NCBI RefSeq assembly: GCF_029945895.1
Contig: NZ_JAQSDL010000090.1
Span: 62,001 to 126,000 of the forward strand
Source: Polaromonas sp.
Lineage (GTDB): Bacteria; Pseudomonadota; Gammaproteobacteria; Burkholderiales; Burkholderiaceae_C
Direction: 5' to 3'
DNA length: 64,000 nucleotides
A model generated the notes under the pieces. It had not been told where the DNA came from and ran no database searches. It was given only the letters and a program-made list of their open reading frames with translations. How positions within the stretch are numbered: position 1 is the stretch's first letter; every line of letters begins with the position of its first letter. A program made the position numbers and the translations under genes. Positions 16,582 through 24,886 of this stretch are shown here, one piece after another.

Positions 16582-17273
16582 ACCGGGGAACTGTCAGCTT
16601 CACGGCCGCCGGCGTGCGCCGCGGTTTCTTTGCCGCCCAGGTGCTGGCGCCCGGCGTGACGCTGTATGCCATGGTCTTCGGCGTGCTGGCCAGCGAGCGC
16701 GGCATGTCCTGGCTGCAGGCCATGCTGATGAGCGCCGCCGTCTATTCGGGCAGCGCGCAGCTGGCCGCGCTGCAAGGCTGGACGGCGACGGCGGCAGTCA
16801 CGCCGGTCATCGTCACCATCCTCGTCATGAATGCGCGGTATGTGCTCTACGGTGCGGCCATCCAGCCCTGGCTGGCCGGCCTGCCGCGCCACCAGAGCTG
16901 GGGCTCGCTGTTCTTCCTCGGCGACGGCAGCTGGGCCATGGCCATGCGCGAGTACGAAACCGGCTACCGCGACGCGGGGTATGTGTTTGGCTCCGGCGTG
17001 GCGATGTTTGTGCCTTGGCTGGGCGGCACGCTGGTGGGCCATCTGCTGGCCGGCAATGTGCCGAATCCGGCGGCCTTCGGGCTGGACTTCATGCTTGTGG
17101 CTTTTGCCGCAGCGATTGGCATGGTGCTCTGGCGCGGCAAGTCCGACCTGTGGATGGTGGCCGCGGCCGGGCTGGTGGCGCTGGTGCTACACCGGCTGCT
17201 GCCGGGCGCCTGGTACATCGTCGGTGCAGGTGTCGCGGGTGGCCTGATGGGAGCATGGCGTCATGGCCGTTGA
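16578..17273 (+). CDS. azlC: AzlC family branched-chain amino acid / small-molecule exporter, large subunit
   Basis: A membrane protein of 231 residues with several hydrophobic helices and the AzlC motifs AAVYSGSAQLAAL and VMNARYVLYGAA. AzlC works with AzlD in efflux of branched-chain amino acids and analogues. The frame's first start is a TTG overlapping the gntR stop (TTGA); a GTG at 16614 is an alternative and would still include the first helix. Linkage to a glutamylation-type catabolic operon makes export of an amino-acid-like intermediate conceivable, but that is speculation. Confidence 0.85.
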   Translation: MNRGTVSFTAAGVRRGFFAAQVLAPGVTLYAMVFGVLASERGMSWLQAMLMSAAVYSGSAQLAALQGWTATAAVTPVIVTILVMNARYVLYGAAIQPWLAGLPRHQSWGSLFFLGDGSWAMAMREYETGYRDAGYVFGSGVAMFVPWLGGTLVGHLLAGNVPNPAAFGLDFMLVAFAAAIGMVLWRGKSDLWMVAAAGLVALVLHRLLPGAWYIVGAGVAGGLMGAWRHGR

Positions 17274-17568
17274 GTCGACCTTTCTGCTGGCGCTGGTGGG
17301 CATGGCGCTCGCATCCTTCGCCTGCCGCATCAGCGGCTTCCTGCTGATGGGTTATGTGCGCATCACGCCGCGCGTCGAAGCTGCACTCAAGGCGATTCCG
17401 CTGTCGGTGATGGTCGGCATCGTGACGCCGGCCGCCACCTCGGGCAAGCTGCCGGAACTGCTGGCTTTGCTGGCGGTGGGGCTGGTGATGAAACTGGTGC
17501 GCAACGACCTGGCGGCCGCCGTGGCCGGCGCGGCAACGGTGGCTGCCCTGCGCTGGGCCGTGGGCTGA
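17263..17568 (+). CDS. azlD: AzlD family transport small subunit
   Basis: A 101-residue protein with three to four hydrophobic helices and the family sequence RISGFLLMGYVRITPRVE. It overlaps azlC by 11 bases, the usual arrangement for this two-component exporter. It is the last gene of the gntR-azlC-azlD unit and converges with the reductase gene 6 bp away. Confidence 0.88.
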   Translation: MAVESTFLLALVGMALASFACRISGFLLMGYVRITPRVEAALKAIPLSVMVGIVTPAATSGKLPELLALLAVGLVMKLVRNDLAAAVAGAATVAALRWAVG

Positions 17569-17574
17569 TCGCGC

Positions 17575-18609
17575 TTACTCTTTCGCCACCCGCAGCACCA
17601 GCTTGCCGAAGTTTTCACCATTGAACAGCTTGAGCAGGGTTTCGGGGAAATTCTCCAGCCCGTCCACCACGTCTTCCTTGCTCTTCATTTTTCCGTCTTT
17701 CAGGTAGCCTGCCATTTCGGCAATCGCCAGTGGGTAACGATCGGCGTAGTCGAACACCACGATGCCTTCCATGCGCGCGCGGTTGACCAGCAGCGACAGG
17801 TAATTGGCCGGCCCTTTGACGGGTGTGGTGTTGTTGTACTGGCTGATCGCGCCGCAGATGATGATGCGGGCGCCGCGCGTGATGCGTGTCAGCACCGCGT
17901 CCAGGATGTCGCCGCCGACATTGTCGAAGTAGATGTCCACGCCTTTCGGGCAATGTTCCTTCAGCCCGGCCTTGACGTCGCCGGCCTTGTAGTCGATGCA
18001 GGCGTCGAACCCCAGCTCCTTGACCACCCAGTCGCACTTGGCCTTGCCGCCCGCAATGCCAACCACGCGGCAGCCCTTGAGTTTGGCGATCTGGCCCACG
18101 GTCTGGCCGACGGCACCGGCCGCGCCGGACACCACCACGGTGTCGCCGGCCTTGGGCTGGCCCACATCCATCAGGCCGAAGTAGCCGGTCATGCCGGGCA
18201 TGCCCAGCACATTGAGCCAAGAGGTCAGGCCCATGCGGGGGTCGATCTTGAACATGCCGCTGCGCTTGATCTGGTCCTCGGGAATCAGGCAATACGCCTG
18301 CACGTCCAGCCCGGCATTGACATAGTCCCCAACCGCAAAGGCCGGGTTGTTCGAGGCGATCACCTGGCCGACGCCGCCGGCGCGCATGACCGCTCCGATT
18401 TCCACCGGCGGGATGTAGCTCTTGCCCCCGTTCATCCAGCCACGCATGGCGGGGTCCAGCGACAGGCACAGGGTCTTGACCAGTACACCGCCAGGGCCGG
18501 GTTCGGCCACCGGCTCGGTGGTGAAGCTCCAGTTGTCGCGGGTGGGCAGGCCGACGGGGCGGCTGGCCAGGCGGACCTGGTGGTTGGTCAGGGCGGTGAT
18601 GGTGCTCAT
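17575..18609 (-). CDS. NADPH-dependent enone reductase (CurA / PTGR family)
   Basis: A zinc-free medium-chain dehydrogenase/reductase of 344 residues. The nucleotide-binding motif is VVSGAAGAVGQTVGQIAK (about residue 155). N-terminal LSLDPAMRGWMN and C-terminal NFPETLLKLFNGENFGK are hallmarks of the CurA/leukotriene B4 dehydrogenase group, which reduces C=C bonds of enones with NADPH. It is a single gene. Its position between two parts of the aromatic region does not by itself show a role in catabolism. Confidence 0.87.
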   Translation of the reverse strand: MSTITALTNHQVRLASRPVGLPTRDNWSFTTEPVAEPGPGGVLVKTLCLSLDPAMRGWMNGGKSYIPPVEIGAVMRAGGVGQVIASNNPAFAVGDYVNAGLDVQAYCLIPEDQIKRSGMFKIDPRMGLTSWLNVLGMPGMTGYFGLMDVGQPKAGDTVVVSGAAGAVGQTVGQIAKLKGCRVVGIAGGKAKCDWVVKELGFDACIDYKAGDVKAGLKEHCPKGVDIYFDNVGGDILDAVLTRITRGARIIICGAISQYNNTTPVKGPANYLSLLVNRARMEGIVVFDYADRYPLAIAEMAGYLKDGKMKSKEDVVDGLENFPETLLKLFNGENFGKLVLRVAKE

Positions 18610-18777
18610 GAGATGTCTCCGGGGAAGTGGCGGGCAGGCAGAAGGTAATGGTAGTAGCGGCCTGCCCGCGCGTCAGTCGCGCAGGCGATTCGCGCCGTGG
18701 GGGCGGGAAACGCTGAACAGGTCTTTGCGGATGCGCGGCGGCCGGGTCGGGATGGGATGCAGGGCGGATTTCGCAGT

Positions 18778-18793
18778 CAATAGCTGCCTATTG
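18778..18793. repeat. CAATAG-CTGC-CTATTG hairpin
   Basis: A 6-bp perfect stem with a 4-nt loop in the 272-bp gap between the reductase and the isomerase genes. It resembles a fragment of the dispersed ATAGCTGC repeat. Nothing else in the gap is recognisable. Confidence 0.4.
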
Positions 18794-18881
18794 GCAAGAA
18801 ATTCAACGCAGCAGGTCGCCCGAGTCCTGCTGATCGCGCGCCGCAGGGGACTTGTTCGGCGTTTCCGATATGCTTTCAGCC

Positions 18882-19520
18882 ATGAAACTTCACAACTACT
18901 TCCGCTCTTCCGCGTCCTTTCGCGTGCGTATTGCGCTTGAACTCAAGGGTTTGCGCTACGAGTACATTCCCGTCCACATTGCCCGGGGCGACCACAAAAA
19001 AGAGGCTTACGCCGCGCTGTCGGCCGACACCCTGGTGCCGCTGCTGGAAGTGGATGGCGAAAAACTCTCGCAGTCCATGGCCATCATCGAATACCTCGAC
19101 GAAAAGCACCCGGCCCCTGCGTTGCTGCCCGCCGATGCGCTGGGCCGCGCCAGGGTGCGTGCGCTGGCGCAGTCGATTGCCTGCGAGATCCACCCGATCA
19201 ACAACCTGCGTGTGCTCAAGTACCTGACGCGTGAACTCAAGGTCGATGAAGAGGCCAAAAACGCCTGGTACCGCCACTGGTGCCGCGAAGGGCTGGAAGC
19301 CTTCGAGCGCCAGTTGGCCCAGTTGCCGGCTTCGACCTATTGTTATGGCGAAACGCCCACCCTGGCCGACTGCTGCCTGGTGCCACAGATCTTCAACGCG
19401 AAACGGTTCAATGTGAACCTGGAAGGCCTGGGCCGCACCATGGCGGCGTTTGACGCCTGCATGGCGCTGCCGGCCTTCCAGAAGGCGCAGCCTTCGGCCT
19501 GTCCGGACAACGAGCCCTGA
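18882..19520 (+). CDS. maiA: Maleylpyruvate / maleylacetoacetate isomerase (zeta-class GST)
   Basis: The 212-residue protein has a thioredoxin-like N-terminal domain with the zeta motif as SSASFRVRIALELKG and a helical C-terminal domain ending in the usual FNAKRFNVNLEG. The normally present Cys of the SSC motif is Ala here. The enzyme uses glutathione to isomerise the cis double bond of maleylpyruvate or maleylacetoacetate. No maleylpyruvate isomerase lies in the gentisate operon itself, so this gene is the obvious candidate for that step. ATG 18882 matches family starts (MKLHNYF); an in-frame ATG at 18870 is possible. Confidence 0.88.
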   Translation: MKLHNYFRSSASFRVRIALELKGLRYEYIPVHIARGDHKKEAYAALSADTLVPLLEVDGEKLSQSMAIIEYLDEKHPAPALLPADALGRARVRALAQSIACEIHPINNLRVLKYLTRELKVDEEAKNAWYRHWCREGLEAFERQLAQLPASTYCYGETPTLADCCLVPQIFNAKRFNVNLEGLGRTMAAFDACMALPAFQKAQPSACPDNEP

Positions 19521-19526
19521 AGCATG

Positions 19527-19601
19527 CGGCCCCCGCGCTCACCACTTCGTGTGTTTCGCTGCCCCCCGAGGGGGCTAATTTTCCTGGGGGCGGCCCGTCG
19601 G
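19527..19601. repeat. GCCCCC-CGA-GGGGGC dispersed repeat, copy 1
   Basis: A 75-bp element with a short strong hairpin core. It begins CGGCCCCCGCG and ends GGCGGCCCGTCGG, and matches copies at 32827 and 36813. It fills most of the gap between the isomerase gene and pgeF. Confidence 0.75.
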
Positions 19602-19627
19602 AAAATTGACCATCCTGCGGTGCGGTC

Positions 19628-20431
19628 GTGAACCCTGCCTGGCTGATTCCCGACTGGCCCGCCCCGTCCGGCGTGCGCGCGGTTTTTACCACCCGGCAAG
19701 GAGGTGTGTCCGTCGCGCCGTGGGACAGCATGAACCTCGGTGACCACGTTGGCGACGCCCCTGCGCAAGTGGCCGCCAACCGGGCGCGGCTGGCGCAGGC
19801 CATGGCGGCCAGGCCGGTGTTCCTGCAGCAGGTGCATGGCACAGCGGTGCTTCTGCTGGACGGTGAAACACCGCAGGGCCAGCCGGCCGATGCCGCCGTC
19901 ACCGCGCAGCCTGGGCTTGCATGCACCATCATGGTGGCTGACTGCCTGCCGGTGCTGCTCAGCACCACGGATGGCGCTGTTGTTGCGGCTGCGCATGCCG
20001 GCTGGCGCGGACTGGCCGGTCAGCAGGGAAGGGGTATTCTTGAACAAGCTTTTGAGTCTTTTAGGGCTCCAGCCCTTATGGGACGGGCGCAAGCAGCTAC
20101 AAATACGATAGCGTGGCTGGGCCCCTGCATTGGCCCGACAGCGTTCGAGGTGGGGGCGGAGGTGAGGGCGACGTTTGTCGAAGGTGATCCGCAGGCCGCC
20201 GCTTGTTTCACGTCTTTGTCATCGGGCAAATACCTTGCCGACCTCGCCGGTCTGGCCCGCCTGCGCCTGCGGGCCCTGGGCGTCACGCAGGTTTACGGCA
20301 ATGACGGCACACCACCGTGGTGCACGGTGGGTAATGCCTCAAGGTTCTTTTCGCATCGGCGCGACGCCGGCGTCCACGGCAACGGCTTCGGCACCACCGG
20401 CCGCATGGCTGCCTGCATCTGGCGTGACTGA
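19628..20431 (+). CDS. pgeF: Polyphenol oxidase-family purine nucleoside phosphorylase / peptidoglycan editing factor
   Basis: A cytoplasmic YfiH/LACC1-family enzyme of 267 residues with a GTG start. The metal ligands are in QQVHG, the VADCLPV cysteine motif and AAAHAGWRGL, followed by WLGPCIGP and a C-terminal FFSHRRD. The family edits UDP-MurNAc precursors in bacteria and has purine nucleoside phosphorylase or adenosine deaminase activity in other members. The segment between HAGWRGL and AWLGP is about a dozen residues longer than I would expect and coincides with a copy of the dispersed ATAGCTGC repeat, in frame. The 3' end overlaps a convergent membrane-protein gene by 93 bp. Confidence 0.88.
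   Translation: MNPAWLIPDWPAPSGVRAVFTTRQGGVSVAPWDSMNLGDHVGDAPAQVAANRARLAQAMAARPVFLQQVHGTAVLLLDGETPQGQPADAAVTAQPGLACTIMVADCLPVLLSTTDGAVVAAAHAGWRGLAGQQGRGILEQAFESFRAPALMGRAQAATNTIAWLGPCIGPTAFEVGAEVRATFVEGDPQAAACFTSLSSGKYLADLAGLARLRLRALGVTQVYGNDGTPPWCTVGNASRFFSHRRDAGVHGNGFGTTGRMAACIWRD
20041..20113 (-). repeat. ATAGCTGC-type repeat inside pgeF
   Basis: The plus strand reads AGGGCTCCAGCCCTTATG then GGGCGCAAGCAGCTAC and CGATAGC. Read on the minus strand it aligns with the intergenic copy at 43781. It encodes the stretch ESFRAPALMGRAQAATNTIA. Confidence 0.68.
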
Positions 20432-20662
20432 GTCCGTCGCGCACGAATCGGGCGCCACCGCAACGGCTTCAGCCGCTTCGCGTGCCTTGATGGCCTTGCG
20501 CCTGGCCGGCGCGCGCATCAGGTAAACCACCAATGCCACCGGCCCCAGGCCGTAGAGTACAAAGGTGACGAGGGCGCCCAGCAGTGTGCCGGTGGAGTGG
20601 GTGGCTTCGGCGACGCTCATCATGAGCACCACATACATCCAGGCGATGACGATTAAATACAT
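20339..20662 (-). CDS. Small membrane protein with Ala-rich cytoplasmic tail (function unknown)
   Basis: A 107-residue predicted protein with two hydrophobic helices at about 1-20 and 28-48, then a basic stop-transfer segment (RAPARRKAIKAREA) and a low-complexity tail. The coding region overlaps the 3' end of pgeF on the other strand by 93 bp. I recognise no domain. It is kept because the hydrophobic pattern and basic anchor look like a genuine inner-membrane protein and no other gene occupies 20432-20662. Confidence 0.6.
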   Translation of the reverse strand: MYLIVIAWMYVVLMMSVAEATHSTGTLLGALVTFVLYGLGPVALVVYLMRAPARRKAIKAREAAEAVAVAPDSCATDSVTPDAGSHAAGGAEAVAVDAGVAPMRKEP

Positions 20663-20787
20663 AAAACTTTGTGGTGCGTCATGAGCAGGGAAAGGTTTTC
20701 CACGATACTAGAGACGACCCGCCGTGGGCCCAACAGCTCGGTAAAGAGCGCATAACAAGAACCGGTCGGCAGATCGGTGAGACAAGC

Positions 20788-22530
20788 ATGAATTCTGACG
20801 CAAACCTCGCTCAAGCGGCCCAGCAGATGCAAGAGACCTTTGCCCAGGGACTGCAGCAGGTCATGGGCGCCATGGCCGGCGCCGGTCTGGGCACGGCGCC
20901 CGGTTTTTCGCAACTCGGCATGGCTGCTCCGCAGGCTTCGCTGCCCCCGCTGCAGATCGACCCGATCAAGCTGCTGGAGATCCAGAAGACCTACATCGAG
21001 GACATCAGCAAGCTCTGGAACAGCGGCCTGCAAGCCGGCACGCCGGAAAGCACAGACCGGCGTTTTGCGGCCGAGGCCTGGCACCAGAACCCCGTCTCCC
21101 AGTTTGCCGCGTCCGCTTACCTGCTCAACGCCCGTACCCTGATGGGGCTGGCCGATGCGGTGCAGGGCGACGAAAAAACCCGGGCCCGAGTGCGTTTTGC
21201 GGTTGAGCAGGCGATGGCGGCATCGGCCCCCAGCAACTTTCTGGCACTCAATGCCGATGCGCAGAAGAAGGCCATCGACACGCAGGGTGCCAGCATCGCC
21301 CAGGGGCTGCAGAACCTGTTGAATGACATGCAGCAGGGGCATGTGTCCATGACCGACGAAAGTGTGTTTGAAGTCGGCAAAAACGTCGCCACCACCGAGG
21401 GGGCGGTGGTGTTCGAAAACGAATTTTTCCAGCTGCTCGAGTACAAGCCGCTGACCGCGAAGGTCTACGAGCGGCCTTTCCTGCTGGTGCCGCCCTGCAT
21501 CAACAAGTTCTACATCCTCGACCTGCAGCCCGAGAACTCCCTGATCCGTTATGCCGTGGCGCAAGGCCACCGCACCTTTGTCGTCAGCTGGCGCAATCCC
21601 GACGAGTCCATGGCCGACAAGACCTGGGACGATTACATCGAAAATGCCGCCATCAAGGCGATTGATGTGGTGCAGGACATTACCGGGGCCAAAACCATCA
21701 ACGCCCTGGGTTTCTGTGTGGGCGGCACCATCCTCGGCACCGCATTGGCCGTGCTGGCCGCGCGTGGCCACAAGCCGGTGGCCAGCGCCACCTTTCTGAC
21801 CTCGCTGCTCGATTTCGGCGACACCGGCATCCTCGACATCTTCATTGACGAGCAGTCCGTCAAGTACCGCGAAATGCAGATGGGCCAGGGTGGCCTGCTC
21901 AAGGGCCAGGACCTGGCCTCGACCTTCAGCTTTTTGCGGCCCAACGACCTGGTGTGGAACTACGTGGTGGGCAACTACCTCAAGGGGGAAACCCCGCCGC
22001 CGTTTGACCTGCTCTACTGGAACAGCGACTCGACCAATCTGCCCGGCCCGTTTTACGCCTGGTATCTGCGCAACACCTACTTCGAGAACAACCTCACCAA
22101 ACCCGGCAAGCTCACGGTGTGCGGCCAGAAGGTCAACCTCGGCACGCTCGACATGCCGACCTATATCTACGGCTCGCGTGAAGACCACATCGTGCCGGTA
22201 GGCGGCGCTTATGCCTCGACCCAGGTATTGCCCGGCAAGAAGCGGTTTGTGATGGGCGCCTCGGGCCACATCGCTGGCGTGATCAACCCGCCCGCCAAGA
22301 AGAAACGCAGCTATTGGACGAATGACAAACTGCCCCAGGGCAAGTTCCCGGCGACGCAGGCCGAGTGGCTCAAAGGCGCGACGGAACACCCCGGCAGCTG
22401 GTGGACCGACTGGTCGGACTGGCTCAAGGGCCAAGCCGGCAAGCAGATCGCCGCGCCCAAAACTTATGGCAGCCGCACCTACAAGGCCATCGAGCCGGCG
22501 CCAGGCCGTTACGTCAAAGTGAAAGCCTGA
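20788..22530 (+). CDS. phaC: Class I poly(3-hydroxyalkanoate) synthase
   Basis: This enzyme polymerises (R)-3-hydroxyacyl-CoA into PHB at the granule surface. It has 580 residues. The catalytic triad is visible: Cys310 in the lipase-like box GFCVGG, Asp in SREDHIVP and His in GASGHIAG. The variable N-terminal region MNSDANLAQAAQQMQETF resembles other class I enzymes; the frame is open 39 codons upstream but without family similarity. It is followed by phaA and phaB on the same strand. No phasin or depolymerase gene is in the window. Confidence 0.95.
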   Translation: MNSDANLAQAAQQMQETFAQGLQQVMGAMAGAGLGTAPGFSQLGMAAPQASLPPLQIDPIKLLEIQKTYIEDISKLWNSGLQAGTPESTDRRFAAEAWHQNPVSQFAASAYLLNARTLMGLADAVQGDEKTRARVRFAVEQAMAASAPSNFLALNADAQKKAIDTQGASIAQGLQNLLNDMQQGHVSMTDESVFEVGKNVATTEGAVVFENEFFQLLEYKPLTAKVYERPFLLVPPCINKFYILDLQPENSLIRYAVAQGHRTFVVSWRNPDESMADKTWDDYIENAAIKAIDVVQDITGAKTINALGFCVGGTILGTALAVLAARGHKPVASATFLTSLLDFGDTGILDIFIDEQSVKYREMQMGQGGLLKGQDLASTFSFLRPNDLVWNYVVGNYLKGETPPPFDLLYWNSDSTNLPGPFYAWYLRNTYFENNLTKPGKLTVCGQKVNLGTLDMPTYIYGSREDHIVPVGGAYASTQVLPGKKRFVMGASGHIAGVINPPAKKKRSYWTNDKLPQGKFPATQAEWLKGATEHPGSWWTDWSDWLKGQAGKQIAAPKTYGSRTYKAIEPAPGRYVKVKA

Positions 22531-22541
22531 ATGGAAACCTT

Positions 22542-22624
22542 GTCATCCCGGGCTTGACCCGGGATCCATGCACCGGATGAAACAGCACACCGGCATGGAT
22601 TGCGGGTCAAGCCCGCAATGATGG
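22542..22624. repeat. Inverted GGCTTGACCC repeat between phaC and phaA
   Basis: Two about 30-bp arms, TCATCCCGGGCTTGACCCGG... and ...GGGTCAAGCCCGCAATGATG, are imperfect inverted copies around a 21-bp spacer. The arms resemble a short repeat seen in many proteobacterial genomes. It could form a long hairpin in the phaC-phaA mRNA. Confidence 0.75.
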
Positions 22625-22653
22625 ATCGCTGGGATCAATTGGAAAGACACATC

Positions 22654-23832
22654 ATGGAAGACATCGTCATCGTTTCAGCAGCCCGCACCGCCGTCGGCAA
22701 GTTCGGCGGCAGCCTCGCCAAAATACCCGCGACCGAGATGGGCGCGGCCGTCATCAAGGCGGTGGCCGAGCGCGCCGGCCTGTCGGCAGATCTCATCGGT
22801 GAAGTCATCATGGGCCAGGTGCTGGCGGCCGGCGTGGGCCAGAACCCGGCGCGCCAAAGTGTGGTGAAAGCGGGTTTTCCGCATGCCATCCCCGGCCTGA
22901 CCATCAACGCCGTCTGTGGTTCCGGCCTGAAGGCTGTCATGCTGGCGGCGCAGTCCGTCGCCACGGGCGACAGCGAGATCGTGATTGCCGGCGGCCAGGA
23001 GAACATGAGCGCCGCGCCGCACGTGCTCAACGGCTCGCGCGAAGGCCAGCGCATGGGCGACTGGAAAATGATCGACTCCATGATCGTCGATGGCCTGTGG
23101 GACGTCTACAACCAGTACCACATGGGCATCACCGCCGAGAACGTCGCCAAGAAATACAGCATCAGCCGCGAGATGCAGGACGAACTCGCCCTGGCCAGCC
23201 AGACCAAGGCCATGGCCGCGCAGGACGCCGGCAAGTTCAAGGACGAGATCGTGCCGTTTTCCATCCCGCAGAAAAAAGGCGACGCCCTTGTGTTTGCGGC
23301 CGATGAGTTCATCAACCGCAAAAGCAGCGCCGAAGGCCTGGCCGGCTTGCGCCCCGCCTTCGACAAGGCCGGCGGCGTGACGGCCGGCAATGCCTCGGGC
23401 ATCAACGACGGCGCGGCCGCTGTCATGGTGATGACGGCCAAAAAGGCCGCGGCGCTGGGCCTCAAGCCCCTGGCCCGCATCGCCAGCTACGCCACCAGCG
23501 GGCTCGATCCGGCTTTCATGGGCATGGGCCCGGTGCCGGCCTCGACCAAGGCCTTGCAGCGCGCCGGCTGGAAGGCGCAGGACCTGGACCTGCTGGAGAT
23601 CAACGAAGCCTTCGCCGCTCAGGCCTGCGCCGTCAACAAGGAGATGGGCTGGGACACCAGCAAGGTCAATGTCAACGGCGGAGCGATTGCCATCGGTCAC
23701 CCGATTGGTGCATCCGGTTGCCGCATCCTTGTCACGCTGATCCACGAAATGGTGCGCCGTGACGCCAAAAAAGGCATTGCCAGCCTGTGTATCGGCGGCG
23801 GTATGGGGGTTGCCCTCACACTGGAACGGTAA
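22654..23832 (+). CDS. phaA: Acetyl-CoA acetyltransferase (beta-ketothiolase)
   Basis: This enzyme condenses two acetyl-CoA to acetoacetyl-CoA, the first step of PHB synthesis, or runs in reverse during degradation. It has 392 residues. The acyl-binding Cys88 is in [10 protein letters not shown], the active-site His in [14 protein letters not shown] and the second Cys in [12 protein letters not shown] 22654 follows a GGAAAG ribosome site and gives the family start [15 protein letters not shown]. The gene lies between phaC and phaB. Confidence 0.95.
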   Translation: MEDIVIVSAARTAVGKFGGSLAKIPATEMGAAVIKAVAERAGLSADLIGEVIMGQVLAAGVGQNPARQSVVKAGFPHAIPGLTINAVCGSGLKAVMLAAQSVATGDSEIVIAGGQENMSAAPHVLNGSREGQRMGDWKMIDSMIVDGLWDVYNQYHMGITAENVAKKYSISREMQDELALASQTKAMAAQDAGKFKDEIVPFSIPQKKGDALVFAADEFINRKSSAEGLAGLRPAFDKAGGVTAGNASGINDGAAAVMVMTAKKAAALGLKPLARIASYATSGLDPAFMGMGPVPASTKALQRAGWKAQDLDLLEINEAFAAQACAVNKEMGWDTSKVNVNGGAIAIGHPIGASGCRILVTLIHEMVRRDAKKGIASLCIGGGMGVALTLER

Positions 23833-23840
23833 ATATGAGG

Positions 23841-23905
23841 TAAAAGAACCTGTAGCCCTTGCAGGGTGAGCGCAACCAGCTATTTATTTGATAGCAAGTT
23901 GCTGC
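23841..23905 (-). repeat. ATAGCTGC-type repeat between phaA and phaB
   Basis: It contains TGTAGCCCTTGCAGGG then GCGCAACCAGCTA and TTTGATAGCAAG. This is one of at least nine copies of the family in the window. Confidence 0.7.
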
Positions 23906-23969
23906 CGCCGCAAGGTCATCAAGGTTTCTTTTCAACGGCTTTCAGAACCAATAAATCAAGGAGCAAGAC

Positions 23970-24707
23970 ATGGCAAAACGAATTGCGTACGTGACAGGTG
24001 GCATGGGTGGCATCGGAACCGCCATCTGCCAGCGCCTGCACAAGGACGGCTTCACCGTGGTGGCCGGTTGTGGCCCGACGCGTGACTTCACCAAATGGAT
24101 TGACGAGCAGAAAGCGCTGGGCTACACCTTCTACACATCGGTCGGCAACGTCGGCGACTGGGACTCCACTGTGGCGGCTTTCGACAAGGTCAAAGCCGAC
24201 CACGGCCCGGTCAGCGTGCTGGTCAACAACGCCGGCATCACGCGTGACGGCCAATTCCGCAAGATGAGCAAGGCCGACTGGGACGCGGTGATTTCCACCA
24301 ACCTCGACAGCATGTTCAACGTCACCAAGCAGGTGATCGAAGGCATGATCGAAGGCGGCTACGGGCGCATCATCAACATCTCGTCGGTCAACGGCCAGAA
24401 GGGCCAGTTTGGCCAGGTCAACTACTCCACCGCCAAGGCCGGCCTGCACGGCTTCACCATGGCGCTGGCGCAAGAGGTGGCCAGCAAGGGTGTAACGGTC
24501 AACACCGTGAGCCCCGGCTACATCGGCACCGACATGGTCAAGGCTATCCGCCCCGACGTGCTCGAGAAAATCGTCTCCGGCGTGCCCGCCAAACGCCTGG
24601 GCACCCCGGAAGAAATCGCCTCCATCATTTCGTGGATCGCCTCCGACGAAGGGGGCTACGCCACCGGCGCGGACTTCTCGCTCAATGGTGGTTTGCACAT
24701 GGGTTGA
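23970..24707 (+). CDS. phaB: Acetoacetyl-CoA reductase
   Basis: This NADPH-dependent short-chain dehydrogenase reduces acetoacetyl-CoA to (R)-3-hydroxybutyryl-CoA. It has 245 residues. The cofactor motif is VTGGMGGIGTAIC, the structural NNAGI motif follows, and the catalytic Ser-Tyr-Lys are in ISSVNGQKGQFGQVNYSTAK. The C-terminus SLNGGLHMG is typical of PhaB. A good ribosome site (AAGGAG) lies in the leader. A strong terminator follows 27 bp after the stop, closing the pha cluster. Confidence 0.95.
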   Translation: MAKRIAYVTGGMGGIGTAICQRLHKDGFTVVAGCGPTRDFTKWIDEQKALGYTFYTSVGNVGDWDSTVAAFDKVKADHGPVSVLVNNAGITRDGQFRKMSKADWDAVISTNLDSMFNVTKQVIEGMIEGGYGRIINISSVNGQKGQFGQVNYSTAKAGLHGFTMALAQEVASKGVTVNTVSPGYIGTDMVKAIRPDVLEKIVSGVPAKRLGTPEEIASIISWIASDEGGYATGADFSLNGGLHMG

Positions 24708-24734
24708 GGCTCGCGGCCTGTACCCCTCCAAAGG

Positions 24735-24758
24735 AAAACCCGCTTCGGCGGGTTTTTT
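24735..24758 (+). terminator. Rho-independent terminator after phaB
   Basis: AAAACCCGC-TTCG-GCGGGTTTTTT: a 7-bp GC-rich stem on a UUCG-type tetraloop with a T6 tail. Confidence 0.93.
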
Positions 24759-24886
24759 GCTTTCTGTTTTTATAATGAAACCGGGCTGGAAAGCCTTCAA
24801 TCTTCATTCGTTCTGCGGCAGGCGCCTGTTTTGGCAAGTGCTCACGCAGGTTCCCTCCACCGTCTTCCTGAAGGAACCCCTCCCGC

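Noticed and set aside
20653..22434. 593-codon open frame opposite phaC
   Set aside because: The sense strand encodes a complete PHA synthase with its catalytic triad; the antisense product is compositionally biased and unlike any family.
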